From Parabacteroides hominis (lineage in GTDB: Bacteria; Bacteroidota; Bacteroidia; Bacteroidales; Tannerellaceae): a stretch of 64,000 nt of DNA. The DNA is taken from the NCBI RefSeq assembly GCF_014287585.1, contig NZ_JACOOJ010000033.1, positions 1 through 64,000 of the forward strand, given 5' to 3'. This document shows positions 28,595 to 37,819 of this stretch, piece by piece (the stretch's first letter is position 1; each line of letters starts with the position of its first letter). The notes below the pieces were generated by a model. The model ran no database searches, was not told where the DNA came from, and saw nothing but the letters and a program-made list of their open reading frames with translations. The position numbers were made by a program, and so were the translations under genes.

Positions 28595-30955
28595 TTATGC
28601 GTTTTGTGGGTAAAAACAGTTCCAATTCAGCGTATCGGTGGTATTCTCAATGGGAAGGGGAGAGAATAGCCAGTTTCCTCCTTTTTGCAGGATAACACCG
28701 CCATAAAGAGGTTGCGTTTCCGTTGTGTTCTCCTTGATGTATTGCAACAGTGCGTTGTGCTTATCTGGTGCAAAAACATCACTGCCTATGCTTTTGGTGT
28801 CAAATAGATAGATGTGGCCGTTCTTCATACGGATTACAAAATCAACATAGAAGAGCGATTTAGCCAGCTCATCTCCTGCATTGTATTCAATAGCATAGTG
28901 TTGCTTGCCTTTATCACCATTCTTATACCACCAATCTATGTATTGGCTATTCTGCTCCAAATAGATCACGAAGTCTCTTTCCGGATTAGAAGCCTGATTG
29001 AGTTGTACAAAAGGCAATAATGCATGATTGTCAAAATCTTCTATATGACTTGTTTCGTTGTCGTATGTCCGTTCTTCGGGTACTTCCCAACCGTATTTCT
29101 TGAACACCCTTTTTGCAGCCGATTCTTTTCGTGCCTTGTCACGAATCCGGGCATATCGTTCTAACGCTGAATCGATGATGCGATCGAACTTAGGACGGTT
29201 CAGGTGATAGAGTACTACTTTTTGGGCATCAGTACCATAGATACCAAAGAGGTCGGCAAGTATTTCAAGTAGGTAACTTGCTATTTTGTCAGTTCTTCCT
29301 TTGTTCTCAAACTGATGTCCTTTAGTGGCGATGTAGGCCATAAATACCCGGTCTATCTCTGTGGCCTTTCTTGCATATTTGATAGTCTCGGCTTCCAATG
29401 TCTGTTCTTCGTTTTGGAAATGCACGTCTTGCGGTATTTCGATATTGATATTTTTTACATCCAACCGCAAGGAGTTTGACACCTTTCTACGATTTTCGTT
29501 TATTTGGAGGTCTTCGCTATCTGGTAATGGCTTGCTGTTATCTTCATTATCCAACTGGGCAAGCTCTTCGAGGGAGAACAAAAGATTTCCTTGTATGAAG
29601 TCCCAAAACCTGCGAGCCTCCTCAAAAAGCACTTTACGAAAATCCGGTCCCAAATAGTTACGCTCCACATTGGGTCGTTCTGTATAGCTGGAAGGTAAGT
29701 TTACATTATTCAAATTTTCCCAGCGGTGTGCAGTGATGGTATTGTTCAGAATATACCTGGCATCTGCTGTTACGATTTGTATTTTGTCCTTTGCAATGTC
29801 AGTAAATACATAGCCGGAGTTCAGCACTTCTTTTTGATAATGTTTTTGTTCCGGCATACGCATAATGCGACCTACGGTTTGTATGGTGAACTGGTCACTT
29901 TGCAGTTTGCGGAAGATGAGCAATACAGCAGCACGGGGGCAGTCCCAACCTAAAGCGATAGCTTCTTTGAAGAGCAATACTTCGGTCAGGTTGTCCGGCT
30001 TTTCAAGGTCTGTCAGGTTCTCTTTCTCATTAGCGAGCCATACAGCCAGCCGATGATTGTCGGTGGTGATACCGCATATCACTTCAAGATGTTTTTTTAC
30101 CTGTTCGGCTACGGCTGTATCATCGGCGGTCATCGTCTCCTTAGTATCGTTAGGCAACTGAATCAGCAACAGTGGATTAATATTGGCTCCTACTTCTTTA
30201 TAGGCTTCGGCTATCATGTTTCGCTTAGCCAGAGCCGCTTTGATAAGGTTGGCGTTTAGCTCCAGTTCGTCACTAAAATTCAGTTCTATTTCAGGATTGA
30301 GTACCACTTCCTTCTTTATCATTTCAGCCGCAATCACATCTTGACGATAGACTGTGACCTTTTCTTTGGGGTTGGATGTTTTCGGGGTTGCTGAAATGCG
30401 AATCTCAACAGTAGGATTGATTCTGTCGAGCACCGCTGCCGATTTGTCTGCGGTTTTTGACCAAAACATGTGTTCCTCGTCAATGATGGCTACGATAGGC
30501 AGTCCGAATTCCTCTTTCGTTTTATCCGTTATTTCATATAATGAAAGGGAGCTGTCACCTTCACGCACCATTACATTGTTCTCCTTGTTTACGCTTTCCC
30601 AGTTTACAAACAGTATTTCACCCGGACGGATACCTTCGTTTTGGTCAATTTCGTCGAACATCATCGGACGTAGTGTGCGTGTTTCCTCAAATGCCCCTTT
30701 CAACTTCTTGTAGCTCTGCAAGTGCAGTTTGCGTGGAGCGAACCAGATAAAAGCCACTTCCTGATAGCGGCTTCCGCCTCTGTTGCGCAATTCATCCATC
30801 AGACCTGCCAGCATTTGGCAAGCCATTACAGTTTTTCCAGCACCAGTAGTAGCTTCAAATACTAATTTATTGCGTTGTTCTCCTAAGTTCAACAGACGGA
30901 TGGTCTTGTCTATCAATTCGGATACTGCCTTCTGCTGATATTCTAAATTCTTCAT
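28595..30955 (-). CDS. Type III restriction Res-like DEAD/DEAH helicase with nuclease domain
   Basis: A 786-aa SF2 helicase. Walker A is ATTGAGKTV (about residues 36-44), motif II is IIDEEH (a DEAH variant with Glu in third place, about 159), motif III is RISATPK (about 186) and motif VI is QTVGRIMRMPEQ (about 345). The C-terminal part has a PD-(D/E)XK core, VDFVIRMKNG then IYLFDTKS (about 713-735). That is the layout of Res subunits, which move along DNA and cut it. It overlaps the rhuM-like gene by four bases (ATGA) and so belongs to the Mod-led operon. Confidence 0.85.
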   Translation of the reverse strand: MKNLEYQQKAVSELIDKTIRLLNLGEQRNKLVFEATTGAGKTVMACQMLAGLMDELRNRGGSRYQEVAFIWFAPRKLHLQSYKKLKGAFEETRTLRPMMFDEIDQNEGIRPGEILFVNWESVNKENNVMVREGDSSLSLYEITDKTKEEFGLPIVAIIDEEHMFWSKTADKSAAVLDRINPTVEIRISATPKTSNPKEKVTVYRQDVIAAEMIKKEVVLNPEIELNFSDELELNANLIKAALAKRNMIAEAYKEVGANINPLLLIQLPNDTKETMTADDTAVAEQVKKHLEVICGITTDNHRLAVWLANEKENLTDLEKPDNLTEVLLFKEAIALGWDCPRAAVLLIFRKLQSDQFTIQTVGRIMRMPEQKHYQKEVLNSGYVFTDIAKDKIQIVTADARYILNNTITAHRWENLNNVNLPSSYTERPNVERNYLGPDFRKVLFEEARRFWDFIQGNLLFSLEELAQLDNEDNSKPLPDSEDLQINENRRKVSNSLRLDVKNINIEIPQDVHFQNEEQTLEAETIKYARKATEIDRVFMAYIATKGHQFENKGRTDKIASYLLEILADLFGIYGTDAQKVVLYHLNRPKFDRIIDSALERYARIRDKARKESAAKRVFKKYGWEVPEERTYDNETSHIEDFDNHALLPFVQLNQASNPERDFVIYLEQNSQYIDWWYKNGDKGKQHYAIEYNAGDELAKSLFYVDFVIRMKNGHIYLFDTKSIGSDVFAPDKHNALLQYIKENTTETQPLYGGVILQKGGNWLFSPLPIENTTDTLNWNCFYPQNA

Positions 30956-32034
30956 TGTTCACTTCCTTTCTTGCTGTCTTGATTTTTATTCTCGACGTCT
31001 TTCATCTCCAACAAGAAGCGGTCGTAGTCCGACAAGAATAATTTGTCTTGTATAATCCTGTATTTTTCAAATTCCGTTTCTGCATGTAAGCGAGCAATCT
31101 CCGCGCTCACACGTCCTGCATCATTCAGAAGACCATATTCGAAGAGATTTATAAAGCCGTTCAAACGTTGCTCCCAATCCGCCATTGTTAAGGGAATATG
31201 ACGCAGGGTCATTGATTCGGCATAATCAAGATAGGCAGTCACCATACGTTGGAGCTGTCCCATTTCGTTTTCCGAAAGATAGTTCTTGGCTACCACCACA
31301 TCGCTTTTCTTTATTTTTCCGTCCGGAGCATCTGCCCATGTGGCCAGTCCCATGTGTTCTTTTGCAGCATCAGCGCGTTCTAATATCAACTCTGCTGCTG
31401 TATGACCGTGAACGGCATAGTGCATTTTGTTTTGCACTGTAGCATAAAAACGGCGTGTAGCCAATGCTGTTTTATCGTAGTCTATGGCTGTAGCATATAA
31501 ATCTGTTATTTTCTGATAGAACAGGCGTTCACTGGTACGAATCTCGCGGATACGTTCTAATTGCTCATCGAAGTATTTGTCCGTGAGAAACGTTCCTCGT
31601 TTCAGTCTTTCCGAATCCATCACCCATCCCTTGATGGTGTACTCTTTGGCTATGCCGTTTACCCATTTTCTGAATTGCACAGCCTTCTCCGAATTTACCT
31701 TAAAGCCGACAGCAATAATCATTTCCAATGAATAATGGTTCGTGGTATATTGTTTGCCGTCTTGGGCAGTTATTCGAAATTTTCGAATAACTGAGTTTTC
31801 TTGCAACTCGCTGTCTGCAAATATCTTTTTGATATGATAATTAATCGTGTGTACCTCTACTCCGTAAAGCATCGCCATCAGTTTCTGTGTGAGCCAGATA
31901 TTTTCGTCTTCGTAACGAATCTCTATCTGTTGTTCGTCATCGCCCACGCTTGCCACATAGTTCAAGTATTCCGCCGCACTGCTGCGCACAGTCACTTGTT
32001 CCTTTTTTTTCTTGCTCTTGTCTTGCTTGTTCAT
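30952..32034 (-). CDS. RhuM-family protein
   Basis: A 360-aa protein. The N-terminal DNA-binding-like domain has IWLTQKLMAMLYGVEVHTINYHI (two short pieces, about residues 46-68), then the family motif SLEMIIAVGFKVNS and AVQFRKWVN (about 105-130). The C-terminal helical domain contains HGHTAAELILERADA (about 215). RhuM was first named in a Salmonella pathogenicity island; its activity is unknown. Four-base ATGA overlaps with both Mod and Res genes show it belongs to this operon. A smaller relative of its N-terminal domain lies beside the integrase (43944). Confidence 0.8.
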   Translation of the reverse strand: MNKQDKSKKKKEQVTVRSSAAEYLNYVASVGDDEQQIEIRYEDENIWLTQKLMAMLYGVEVHTINYHIKKIFADSELQENSVIRKFRITAQDGKQYTTNHYSLEMIIAVGFKVNSEKAVQFRKWVNGIAKEYTIKGWVMDSERLKRGTFLTDKYFDEQLERIREIRTSERLFYQKITDLYATAIDYDKTALATRRFYATVQNKMHYAVHGHTAAELILERADAAKEHMGLATWADAPDGKIKKSDVVVAKNYLSENEMGQLQRMVTAYLDYAESMTLRHIPLTMADWEQRLNGFINLFEYGLLNDAGRVSAEIARLHAETEFEKYRIIQDKLFLSDYDRFLLEMKDVENKNQDSKKGSEQ

Positions 32035-33863
32035 TCCGCTGCCTCCTCTTCGTCAAAGTTAAGCAAACCGTCAAATGCTTGATTCGCGTTGTCGGTGGTT
32101 GTACTTTCATTCGCGATAGCTTCCTCTTTTTTCTTGGGCAGAATGCGGCGATAGGCATTATATATGGCTTGCGGAAGGGCACAGAGTTCTACTTTGTCCT
32201 GCACTTCTTCAAACGAACCTTCCCACGGGTCTTCGCTTGGCGAGAACACATACACGCGCATCTTGCCCTCATAGTCGGTCTTTTGGATAAGGTCTGCCAA
32301 CAACAGCACGGCATCTTCTTTATAGATAATCATCATACGCTTATTGCCATCGTCGAAGTAACGGAACACATTTTTATAAGTCGGTTGCTCGCCAAACTTC
32401 GACTGCTCGGCATAAAGGTCTTCCTTGATGCAGAGCATATCGGTAGAAAGGTTCATCAACTGGCGCATGTTCTTCATGCTTCGGCTTCTGCCAACAAAAC
32501 TTGTACGATAGTAGCGCAGGGTGTTATTTTTCAATCCTGCCATTTCCTCACCCTTTGGAGTGCTATAACCGTTAATCACTCGCTTGTTTCGCTCATAGGT
32601 TACTTCTTCGCAGATGTTGTTCTCGTTGTTGGTGACGAGAATGCACTTGCGATGACCGCCATCTTCAGCATTGAGTTGCATGGTGGCATGAAGAGTGGTT
32701 CCAGACCCGGCAAAGAAGTCAAGGATGATGGCATTGGGGGTTGTTATTACTGTTGAAGATAGTAAGAATTTTACAAATATTGATGGCTTAGGAAAAGCAA
32801 AAGGTCTAATATCGAATATATTAGCTAATTCAGCTGTTCCCTGAGCCGTATTGAATAAATCAGATGTGATTAGATTTCGATATGGTGTTGTTCTATCTAC
32901 AGGTTTATTAGAATTATCCACCTTTTGATAACGTTTGCAATATACGGCCCATTCATTCTTACTTTTCTTAAAAACGATAAAACCATTGTCTACTCCCCAT
33001 TGAACTTTTGTTTTACTCCATAAATAGTTCCACCCTTCATTTTGCTGTTTTCCCCCACCGGGGTATCGTAAAGTTCCATCCGGCATTTCAATTGGAAAAT
33101 TAAGAGCTTCTGAATAATGTCCTCCTACTCGTCTTCGGTCAAGTTTGTCTAACGTATAACGCCCTCTCTCTTTGACATATTCATCCGAAAGTTTAAACGT
33201 ATCATCTGAAGGGGGTTGTCCATCAAAATGCGCCTTGGACCGATTTGCTGTATAGACTAAGACATATTCTGTTATTGTTACGATTTCATTTCCTGTATTA
33301 GAACCAGCTGTTGATTGCCATATAATATTGGTTATAAAATTATTATTCCCAAAAATCTCATCACAGAGTAACTTCAATTGCGCCTGTTCGTTATCATCAA
33401 TAGAAATAAAGATAACCCCTTTATCTGAAAGCAACTGTTTGGCAATACGCAACCGTTTACTCATAAAAGAAAGCCATTTAGAGTGTCGGTACGAATCTTC
33501 TTTATCCACAAAACTATCGTTGTAGATAAAATCTTTGTTCCCCGTATTATACGGAGGATCTATATAGATGACATCAATCTTACCTTCGTGGGTATAGGCA
33601 AGAGCTGTAAGAGCTTCGAGATTGTCTCCTTCAATCAGAATATGATTGGGTACATCGGCTTCGGTACTGATGATTGCTTTTGATGTGTCTTCGACTAATA
33701 CAGGAAGTTCCTCTCGCAAACGTTCCTCTACATTTTCCGGCTTGTCTTCCCACACCAAACCATATTTCTTTTGCTTGCGCAGCAATCCCAATAGTTCCGA
33801 CTTCTCTTCGTTGGTCAGTCCATCAAGTTGCAATATCTTATTGTATAATTCTTTCTTGTTCAT
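32031..33863 (-). CDS. Type III-like DNA adenine methyltransferase (Mod)
   Basis: A 610-aa beta-class methyltransferase. The catalytic motif DPPYNTGN is at about residues 100-107 and the AdoMet motif LDFFAGSGTT at about 380-389, in that order, as in type III Mod N6-adenine enzymes. Between them, residues 200-370 form the variable target-recognition region. The N-terminal 60 residues are helical and charged, as in other Mod proteins. Mod would both mark host DNA and guide the Res-like protein. It is the second gene of the operon, 28 bases after the XRE regulator. Confidence 0.88.
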   Translation of the reverse strand: MNKKELYNKILQLDGLTNEEKSELLGLLRKQKKYGLVWEDKPENVEERLREELPVLVEDTSKAIISTEADVPNHILIEGDNLEALTALAYTHEGKIDVIYIDPPYNTGNKDFIYNDSFVDKEDSYRHSKWLSFMSKRLRIAKQLLSDKGVIFISIDDNEQAQLKLLCDEIFGNNNFITNIIWQSTAGSNTGNEIVTITEYVLVYTANRSKAHFDGQPPSDDTFKLSDEYVKERGRYTLDKLDRRRVGGHYSEALNFPIEMPDGTLRYPGGGKQQNEGWNYLWSKTKVQWGVDNGFIVFKKSKNEWAVYCKRYQKVDNSNKPVDRTTPYRNLITSDLFNTAQGTAELANIFDIRPFAFPKPSIFVKFLLSSTVITTPNAIILDFFAGSGTTLHATMQLNAEDGGHRKCILVTNNENNICEEVTYERNKRVINGYSTPKGEEMAGLKNNTLRYYRTSFVGRSRSMKNMRQLMNLSTDMLCIKEDLYAEQSKFGEQPTYKNVFRYFDDGNKRMMIIYKEDAVLLLADLIQKTDYEGKMRVYVFSPSEDPWEGSFEEVQDKVELCALPQAIYNAYRRILPKKKEEAIANESTTTDNANQAFDGLLNFDEEEAAE

Positions 33864-33891
33864 TATCAGGGGGAATTAAAGTTTGGTATTG

Positions 33892-34134
33892 TCATTTAAC
33901 GAGTCTGACTGTCTGAATATTCTCGTCCAAAGAGGAGTTCAGCAACTTTTTAACATCGACTTCAAGTACATTGGCAATCTGCAATAATGTTTCCAATCCC
34001 GGTTGCGAAGTGTTGGTACACCATTTCGATACCGTGGCAGGGTCTTTTCCCAACTGTTCAGCCAACCACTTGTTAGTCCGCTTCTTCTCCACAAGCACCA
34101 CCTTAATCCGATTTATATCCTTTGTAGTTTCCAT
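33892..34134 (-). CDS. XRE-family (Cro/C1-type) regulator
   Basis: An 80-aa protein with one HTH: WLAEQLGKDPATVSKWCTN (about residues 23-41), followed by QPGLETLLQIANVLEVDV, the standard HTH_3 pattern. It is the first gene of the defence operon, so it may act as a controller (C) protein that delays restriction until methylation is established. Its promoter lies within the 176-base gap shared with the SIR2 gene, so it could regulate both directions. Confidence 0.82.
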   Translation of the reverse strand: METTKDINRIKVVLVEKKRTNKWLAEQLGKDPATVSKWCTNTSQPGLETLLQIANVLEVDVKKLLNSSLDENIQTVRLVK

Positions 34135-34162
34135 TTTGGATTATATTATTCATCTTATGCTG

Positions 34163-34170
34163 CAAAAGTA
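34163..34170 (-). promoter_or_regulatory. -7 promoter element of the defence operon
   Basis: On the minus strand this reads TACTTTTG, matching TAnnTTTG, 29 bases upstream of the XRE start. Confidence 0.6.
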
Positions 34171-34278
34171 ATGAATTTATTTCAACCAAACATCATTCAG
34201 ATTACGTGATTTTCCATTAGAATTGCGAATTGCACCAAATATATGGTAAAACAAGCTCAAGAACTCAATAAAAAGGAC

Positions 34279-34286
34279 TAACTTTG
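34279..34286 (+). promoter_or_regulatory. -7 promoter element of the SIR2 gene
   Basis: TAACTTTG matches TAnnTTTG. It overlaps the upstream in-frame TTG at 34284, which therefore cannot be the translation start; the ATG at 34311 is used instead. Confidence 0.65.
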
Positions 34287-34310
34287 CACTTACCATTTGA
34301 ATGTAAAATT

Positions 34311-36086
34311 ATGAAAATAGAAAAACTGACGACATTAGCTTTTTCCATGTATTCAAACAAAGGTGCTTACGCTCTTTTGCTTGGTTCTGGGATATCACGT
34401 TCGGCGCATATACCGACAGGGTGGGAAGTTGAAACGAATTTGATAGAACAGTTGGCTGTTTCGACTAGAGAAATGATAAATACTGATGCTCACCAATGGT
34501 TTAAAGAAAAATATGAGAAAGATGCCTCATACTCATTATTGTTGGAAGAGTTGGTAAAGACCCCAACCGAGCGGGTACAATTAATGAAACAGTTTTTTGA
34601 ACCTACAGATGATGAGAAAAGTTTAGGTTGGAAACAACCAACAAAAGCACATAAAGCCATTGCTAAGTTGGCTAAAGCAGGTTATATACGTGTTGTTTTG
34701 ACGACAAACTTTGACAGGTTGTTGGAACAAGCGTTTGAAATGGAAGGAATAACCCCACAAGTGATTTCTTGTGAAGCCGCTATTTCTCAGGCAACCCCTC
34801 TTGCTCATTGTCAAATTCCTACAATTGTGAAAATCAATGGAGATTACATTGATTGCCAATTTAGGAATACTTCAGAGGAATTAGATGAATACCCACCAGT
34901 TATGAAGCAATATTTGAAACGGATTTTTGAAGATTATGGACTTATAACTTGTGGTTGGTCTGGAGAATGGGATAAAGGGCTTATTAGAATAATGTCCGAA
35001 GCAACTATGTCTAGGTATAATTCGTTTTTTGCAACAGTTGGTGCGGCAAAGGAGATTGTACAAGATTTGTCTAGTTCAAGAAACGGAGAATTATTACCCA
35101 TAAATGGTGCTGACGGGATGTTTTCTGAGTTATGGGAACAGGTTTCTGCCCTGAATGAGAATCATATCAGTAAAACTATGAGCTATGATATGATGATAGC
35201 GAAGTGTAAAAAATATCTGTCATCCAATCAATATGATATAGAATATGCCGATTTAATAGAAAGATTGGGGAATGATGCTTATAAAGAAATAAATGCTCAT
35301 GCTCAATATGCTTTCTCCCTAACGCAAGATACTTTTTCCCGATATTTGAAAATCCACAAAGGTGCAATCACACCTCTATTAGAAATAGCGATATTGGTGG
35401 TCAGATGGGGGAAATGGTATCATATTAAGCCGTTGGGTGATTTATTGATAAAATTGTGTACGAAGCCTTTTAAGAATGGGGAGATTACCCGTGAAGAAAC
35501 TCAGTATTTGCATGCACTTGCTCCGATGTTGCTGCTAAATGTAATCGGTGTTACTTGTGTAAAATACAATAGGTATAAGGAACTTGACTGCATTCTAAAA
35601 TTATCTGTACCTGCACCTAATTTTATAACGGTTTCATATAGAGAACCATTGTTATACTTGTTAGGGAGTACTCATTGGAATTATGAAACATGGAACGAGT
35701 TAATTGGGCAACGATACTACTATCCAATCAGTCACTTTTTACTTGAAGAACTGCGCCCTTTATTCAAGAATTATTTCGTTGTTAATTCGGAGTATGAAAA
35801 TACATTTTATATATGGGAACGCTTGAAGTCGTTAGTGTATGGTTATAATAAATGCTACATATTAAGAGAGTTTTCAATACCTTTAGGACAATTTGTGCGA
35901 AGTGAAAGAGAATGCAAATTCAGAGGAGCTGGAGAAGAACCATATATCATATTTTGGGAGAGTGCAGACTCTCTCAAAAATGAATGGCCTCCCATAAAAC
36001 AGGGAATGTTTGGTGGACGATATGAAAATTATAAAGAGATAAATGAGCAAGCGACTGCTTTTATTGCTCAATATGCTCGTTATTAA
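34311..36086 (+). CDS. SIR2-domain defence protein
   Basis: A 591-aa protein. The N-terminal SIR2 fold has LLLGSGISRSA (NAD-binding GxGxS, about residues 18-28) and LTTNFDRLLEQA (about 130-141). The next motif reads VKINGDY where canonical SIR2 domains have K-x-H-G-D, so the catalytic His is replaced by Asn (about 179). Residues 280-590 are a helical domain with no motif I know, rich in Tyr and Trp. Bacterial SIR2 effectors such as ThsA deplete NAD+ in abortive infection. It lies back-to-back with the Mod/Res/Dnd-like operon and ends in a strong terminator. It may be an independent system or a partner. Confidence 0.78.
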   Translation: MKIEKLTTLAFSMYSNKGAYALLLGSGISRSAHIPTGWEVETNLIEQLAVSTREMINTDAHQWFKEKYEKDASYSLLLEELVKTPTERVQLMKQFFEPTDDEKSLGWKQPTKAHKAIAKLAKAGYIRVVLTTNFDRLLEQAFEMEGITPQVISCEAAISQATPLAHCQIPTIVKINGDYIDCQFRNTSEELDEYPPVMKQYLKRIFEDYGLITCGWSGEWDKGLIRIMSEATMSRYNSFFATVGAAKEIVQDLSSSRNGELLPINGADGMFSELWEQVSALNENHISKTMSYDMMIAKCKKYLSSNQYDIEYADLIERLGNDAYKEINAHAQYAFSLTQDTFSRYLKIHKGAITPLLEIAILVVRWGKWYHIKPLGDLLIKLCTKPFKNGEITREETQYLHALAPMLLLNVIGVTCVKYNRYKELDCILKLSVPAPNFITVSYREPLLYLLGSTHWNYETWNELIGQRYYYPISHFLLEELRPLFKNYFVVNSEYENTFYIWERLKSLVYGYNKCYILREFSIPLGQFVRSERECKFRGAGEEPYIIFWESADSLKNEWPPIKQGMFGGRYENYKEINEQATAFIAQYARY

Positions 36087-36093
36087 TAGAAAT

Positions 36094-36134
36094 GATACGG
36101 GGAGTGTGCCCTATTTTGACACATTCTCCGTATC
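36094..36134. terminator. Strong hairpin after the SIR2 gene
   Basis: A 15-bp stem with two G-U pairs runs from GATACGG at 36094 to the CCGTATC ending at 36134. It separates the SIR2 gene from the converging mobilization block. Confidence 0.75.
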
Positions 36135-36146
36135 GTTGCAAGAATA

Positions 36147-36551
36147 TCAGATATCCAAATCTTTCATCGCTAATCCATAATTATACTGTCCGAACAGGTC
36201 TTGATGGATAACTTTCAAACCAAGAGTTTGGTAATACTTGTAATCATCCTGTTCGGTTGCAAGGTATTTGTAACCGTAGCGTGGCATGTATTCCTTGAAG
36301 AAACGAGCCAAGTCTTTCAGGTTTTCGGCTTGGTTCTTCTTGAAGTTACTGCGCACGATGATGATACACCAATCAGGAAAACCGTTCACGCCATTGCTGT
36401 ACTCCCAAAAGCGGATGTAGCAGTCTAATTCACGTTCACGGACATCCACACAAAAGCCATTGGCATTTTGCATCACGCTACAACTGTTTCTGTAGCCGAA
36501 CTTCTCACACAAGTAGAGATTGAAATCAAGAATCAAATCGTTTTGTAACAT
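36147..36551 (-). CDS. Hypothetical protein of the mobilization block
   Basis: A 134-aa soluble alpha/beta protein with segments such as DCYIRFWEYSNGVNGFPDW and FKEYMPRYGYKYL. I do not recognise the fold. It lies 35 bases past the relaxase stop and ends the minus-strand mob operon. Similar small genes follow relaxases in Bacteroides elements, so it is probably element backbone rather than cargo. Confidence 0.55.
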   Translation of the reverse strand: MLQNDLILDFNLYLCEKFGYRNSCSVMQNANGFCVDVRERELDCYIRFWEYSNGVNGFPDWCIIIVRSNFKKNQAENLKDLARFFKEYMPRYGYKYLATEQDDYKYYQTLGLKVIHQDLFGQYNYGLAMKDLDI

Positions 36552-36586
36552 AAATGATTGAATTTAAAAAGTTAATAAATAGTGAA

Positions 36587-37516
36587 TTATAAATGAAAGC
36601 CTCGCTTGCGCTTAGCCTTTTTCTTCCTTTTCAGTTCGTTCTCAAAAGCCTGTTCTGCGGTATCGTAAGCAGTACCAGAAGAAGGCATGAACAATCCTAA
36701 TCCTCCAAAATTAGATTCGTCAGATTGTGGTTCTATCTGTTTTTCCTCATGTTGCGGCTTGGGCTGTTCGCAATAAGAGTAGTCAATCGAGTTATCCTCA
36801 AACTGCCGTTCGATGTTCAGGTAGCTGAACTCCCTTCCAACCTTTGAGCCGGGGAACGTGAATCCGCCATACTCGAACTTCACGCCCTGAACCTCCCGTG
36901 TTTTCCTGTTGACTTTGAATTTCATGCCAATATCATGACCTTCAAGTGCCTCTTTCAACTCATTCCAGTCATAAGCCTTTGGCAATTCTTCTTTCAGTAC
37001 CTTGTAAATTTCATGCTTGGCACGGTCATACGGTCGTAAGCGTTCCTCGTTGATGTTCTCCTTGCCATTGGCAAAATGCAGCCGATATTTAGCCGTCAGC
37101 ATCTTGCATACTTTCTCACTTCGATAACGGTCGTTCTTGTCCGAAATCGTTTTACCGTCATTATCCGCCCGGTTGAACACGATGTGGCAATGCGGATGCT
37201 TGCGGTCGGTATGTCGGGCAACGATATATTGTGTGTTCCGAATACCCATCTTCTCCATATATTCACGGGCGATTTTAAGCATCAGCGCATCATCATTCCT
37301 CAACCTGTCAGCATCTTTCGGAGAGAAGTTCAGCGAAGTGTGTCCGACAATATTCTTTACCTTATCATTGAGTAAGGATTGAAGCTCGAACTGCTCTGCC
37401 ATTTGGTTGGGAGAGCCTTCCACGCCAACGGCTTCCAACAGTCTTGCCTTGTCTTCCCGAAGAACGTAACAGACGCAACCGCTGAACGAAGTGCCCTTTG
37501 TCATTTTACTTATCAT
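36587..37516 (-). CDS. Relaxase/mobilization nuclease (BmgA/MobB-like)
   Basis: A 309-aa relaxase. The metal-binding three-His motif is RHTDRKHPHCHIVF (about residues 101-114). A Tyr near the N-terminus, in GCVCYVLRED (about 17), is the likely nicking residue. The C-terminal third is basic and ends in a Lys/Arg-rich tail. It nicks oriT and leads the strand into a recipient. With no coupling protein or type IV secretion genes in the window, the element must borrow a helper conjugation system. It overlaps the mobC-like gene by 11 bases. Confidence 0.87.
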   Translation of the reverse strand: MISKMTKGTSFSGCVCYVLREDKARLLEAVGVEGSPNQMAEQFELQSLLNDKVKNIVGHTSLNFSPKDADRLRNDDALMLKIAREYMEKMGIRNTQYIVARHTDRKHPHCHIVFNRADNDGKTISDKNDRYRSEKVCKMLTAKYRLHFANGKENINEERLRPYDRAKHEIYKVLKEELPKAYDWNELKEALEGHDIGMKFKVNRKTREVQGVKFEYGGFTFPGSKVGREFSYLNIERQFEDNSIDYSYCEQPKPQHEEKQIEPQSDESNFGGLGLFMPSSGTAYDTAEQAFENELKRKKKAKRKRGFHL

Positions 37517-37814
37517 CCTTCAACCGCCTTATAAGTTGAGAAATACTTTTCGCCATTTCCCTGCATTCCTTTACGACCGAAAGGAAGCCGTAAGTGTTTG
37601 CCTGCTTTGCCAACTGGTTGAGGTTCGTGCTTTCTCCAATCAATTGCCGTATGATGTGCAGGTGCTCTTTTGATATCCGTTCCCTGACCGAACCTTGTTC
37701 GAGCAGTGAGCGGATCACTTCGCTTTTACTCTGTTTGCTTCGTCTGCATAATGCCTCCAGCCAACCGAATTGCTCTCCTGAAAGGCGTAATGTAATCGTA
37801 TGTTTCTTTTCCAT
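37506..37814 (-). CDS. MobC-like relaxosome accessory protein
   Basis: A 102-aa protein. A ribbon-helix-helix start (KKHTITLRLSGEQF, then SEVIRSLL, about residues 2-40) is followed by a helical part with LIGESTNLNQLAKQAN (about 63-78), the typical MobC motif. It helps the relaxase open oriT. I take the ATG at 37814; a Met three codons earlier is also possible. The gene lies between the toprim gene and the relaxase. Confidence 0.82.
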   Translation of the reverse strand: MEKKHTITLRLSGEQFGWLEALCRRSKQSKSEVIRSLLEQGSVRERISKEHLHIIRQLIGESTNLNQLAKQANTYGFLSVVKECREMAKSISQLIRRLKDDK

Positions 37815-37819
37815 TTGAA

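Noticed and set aside
32761..33300. A second, separate gene in the middle of Mod because of its AT-rich composition
   Set aside because: The frame is continuous; this is the variable target-recognition region, which often differs in base composition.
24764..36086. Naming the SIR2 gene and the HerA-type gene as a known SIR2-HerA pair
   Set aside because: The two genes are on opposite strands, about 8 kb apart, and the HerA-type protein has a DndE-like N-terminus and sits in another operon.
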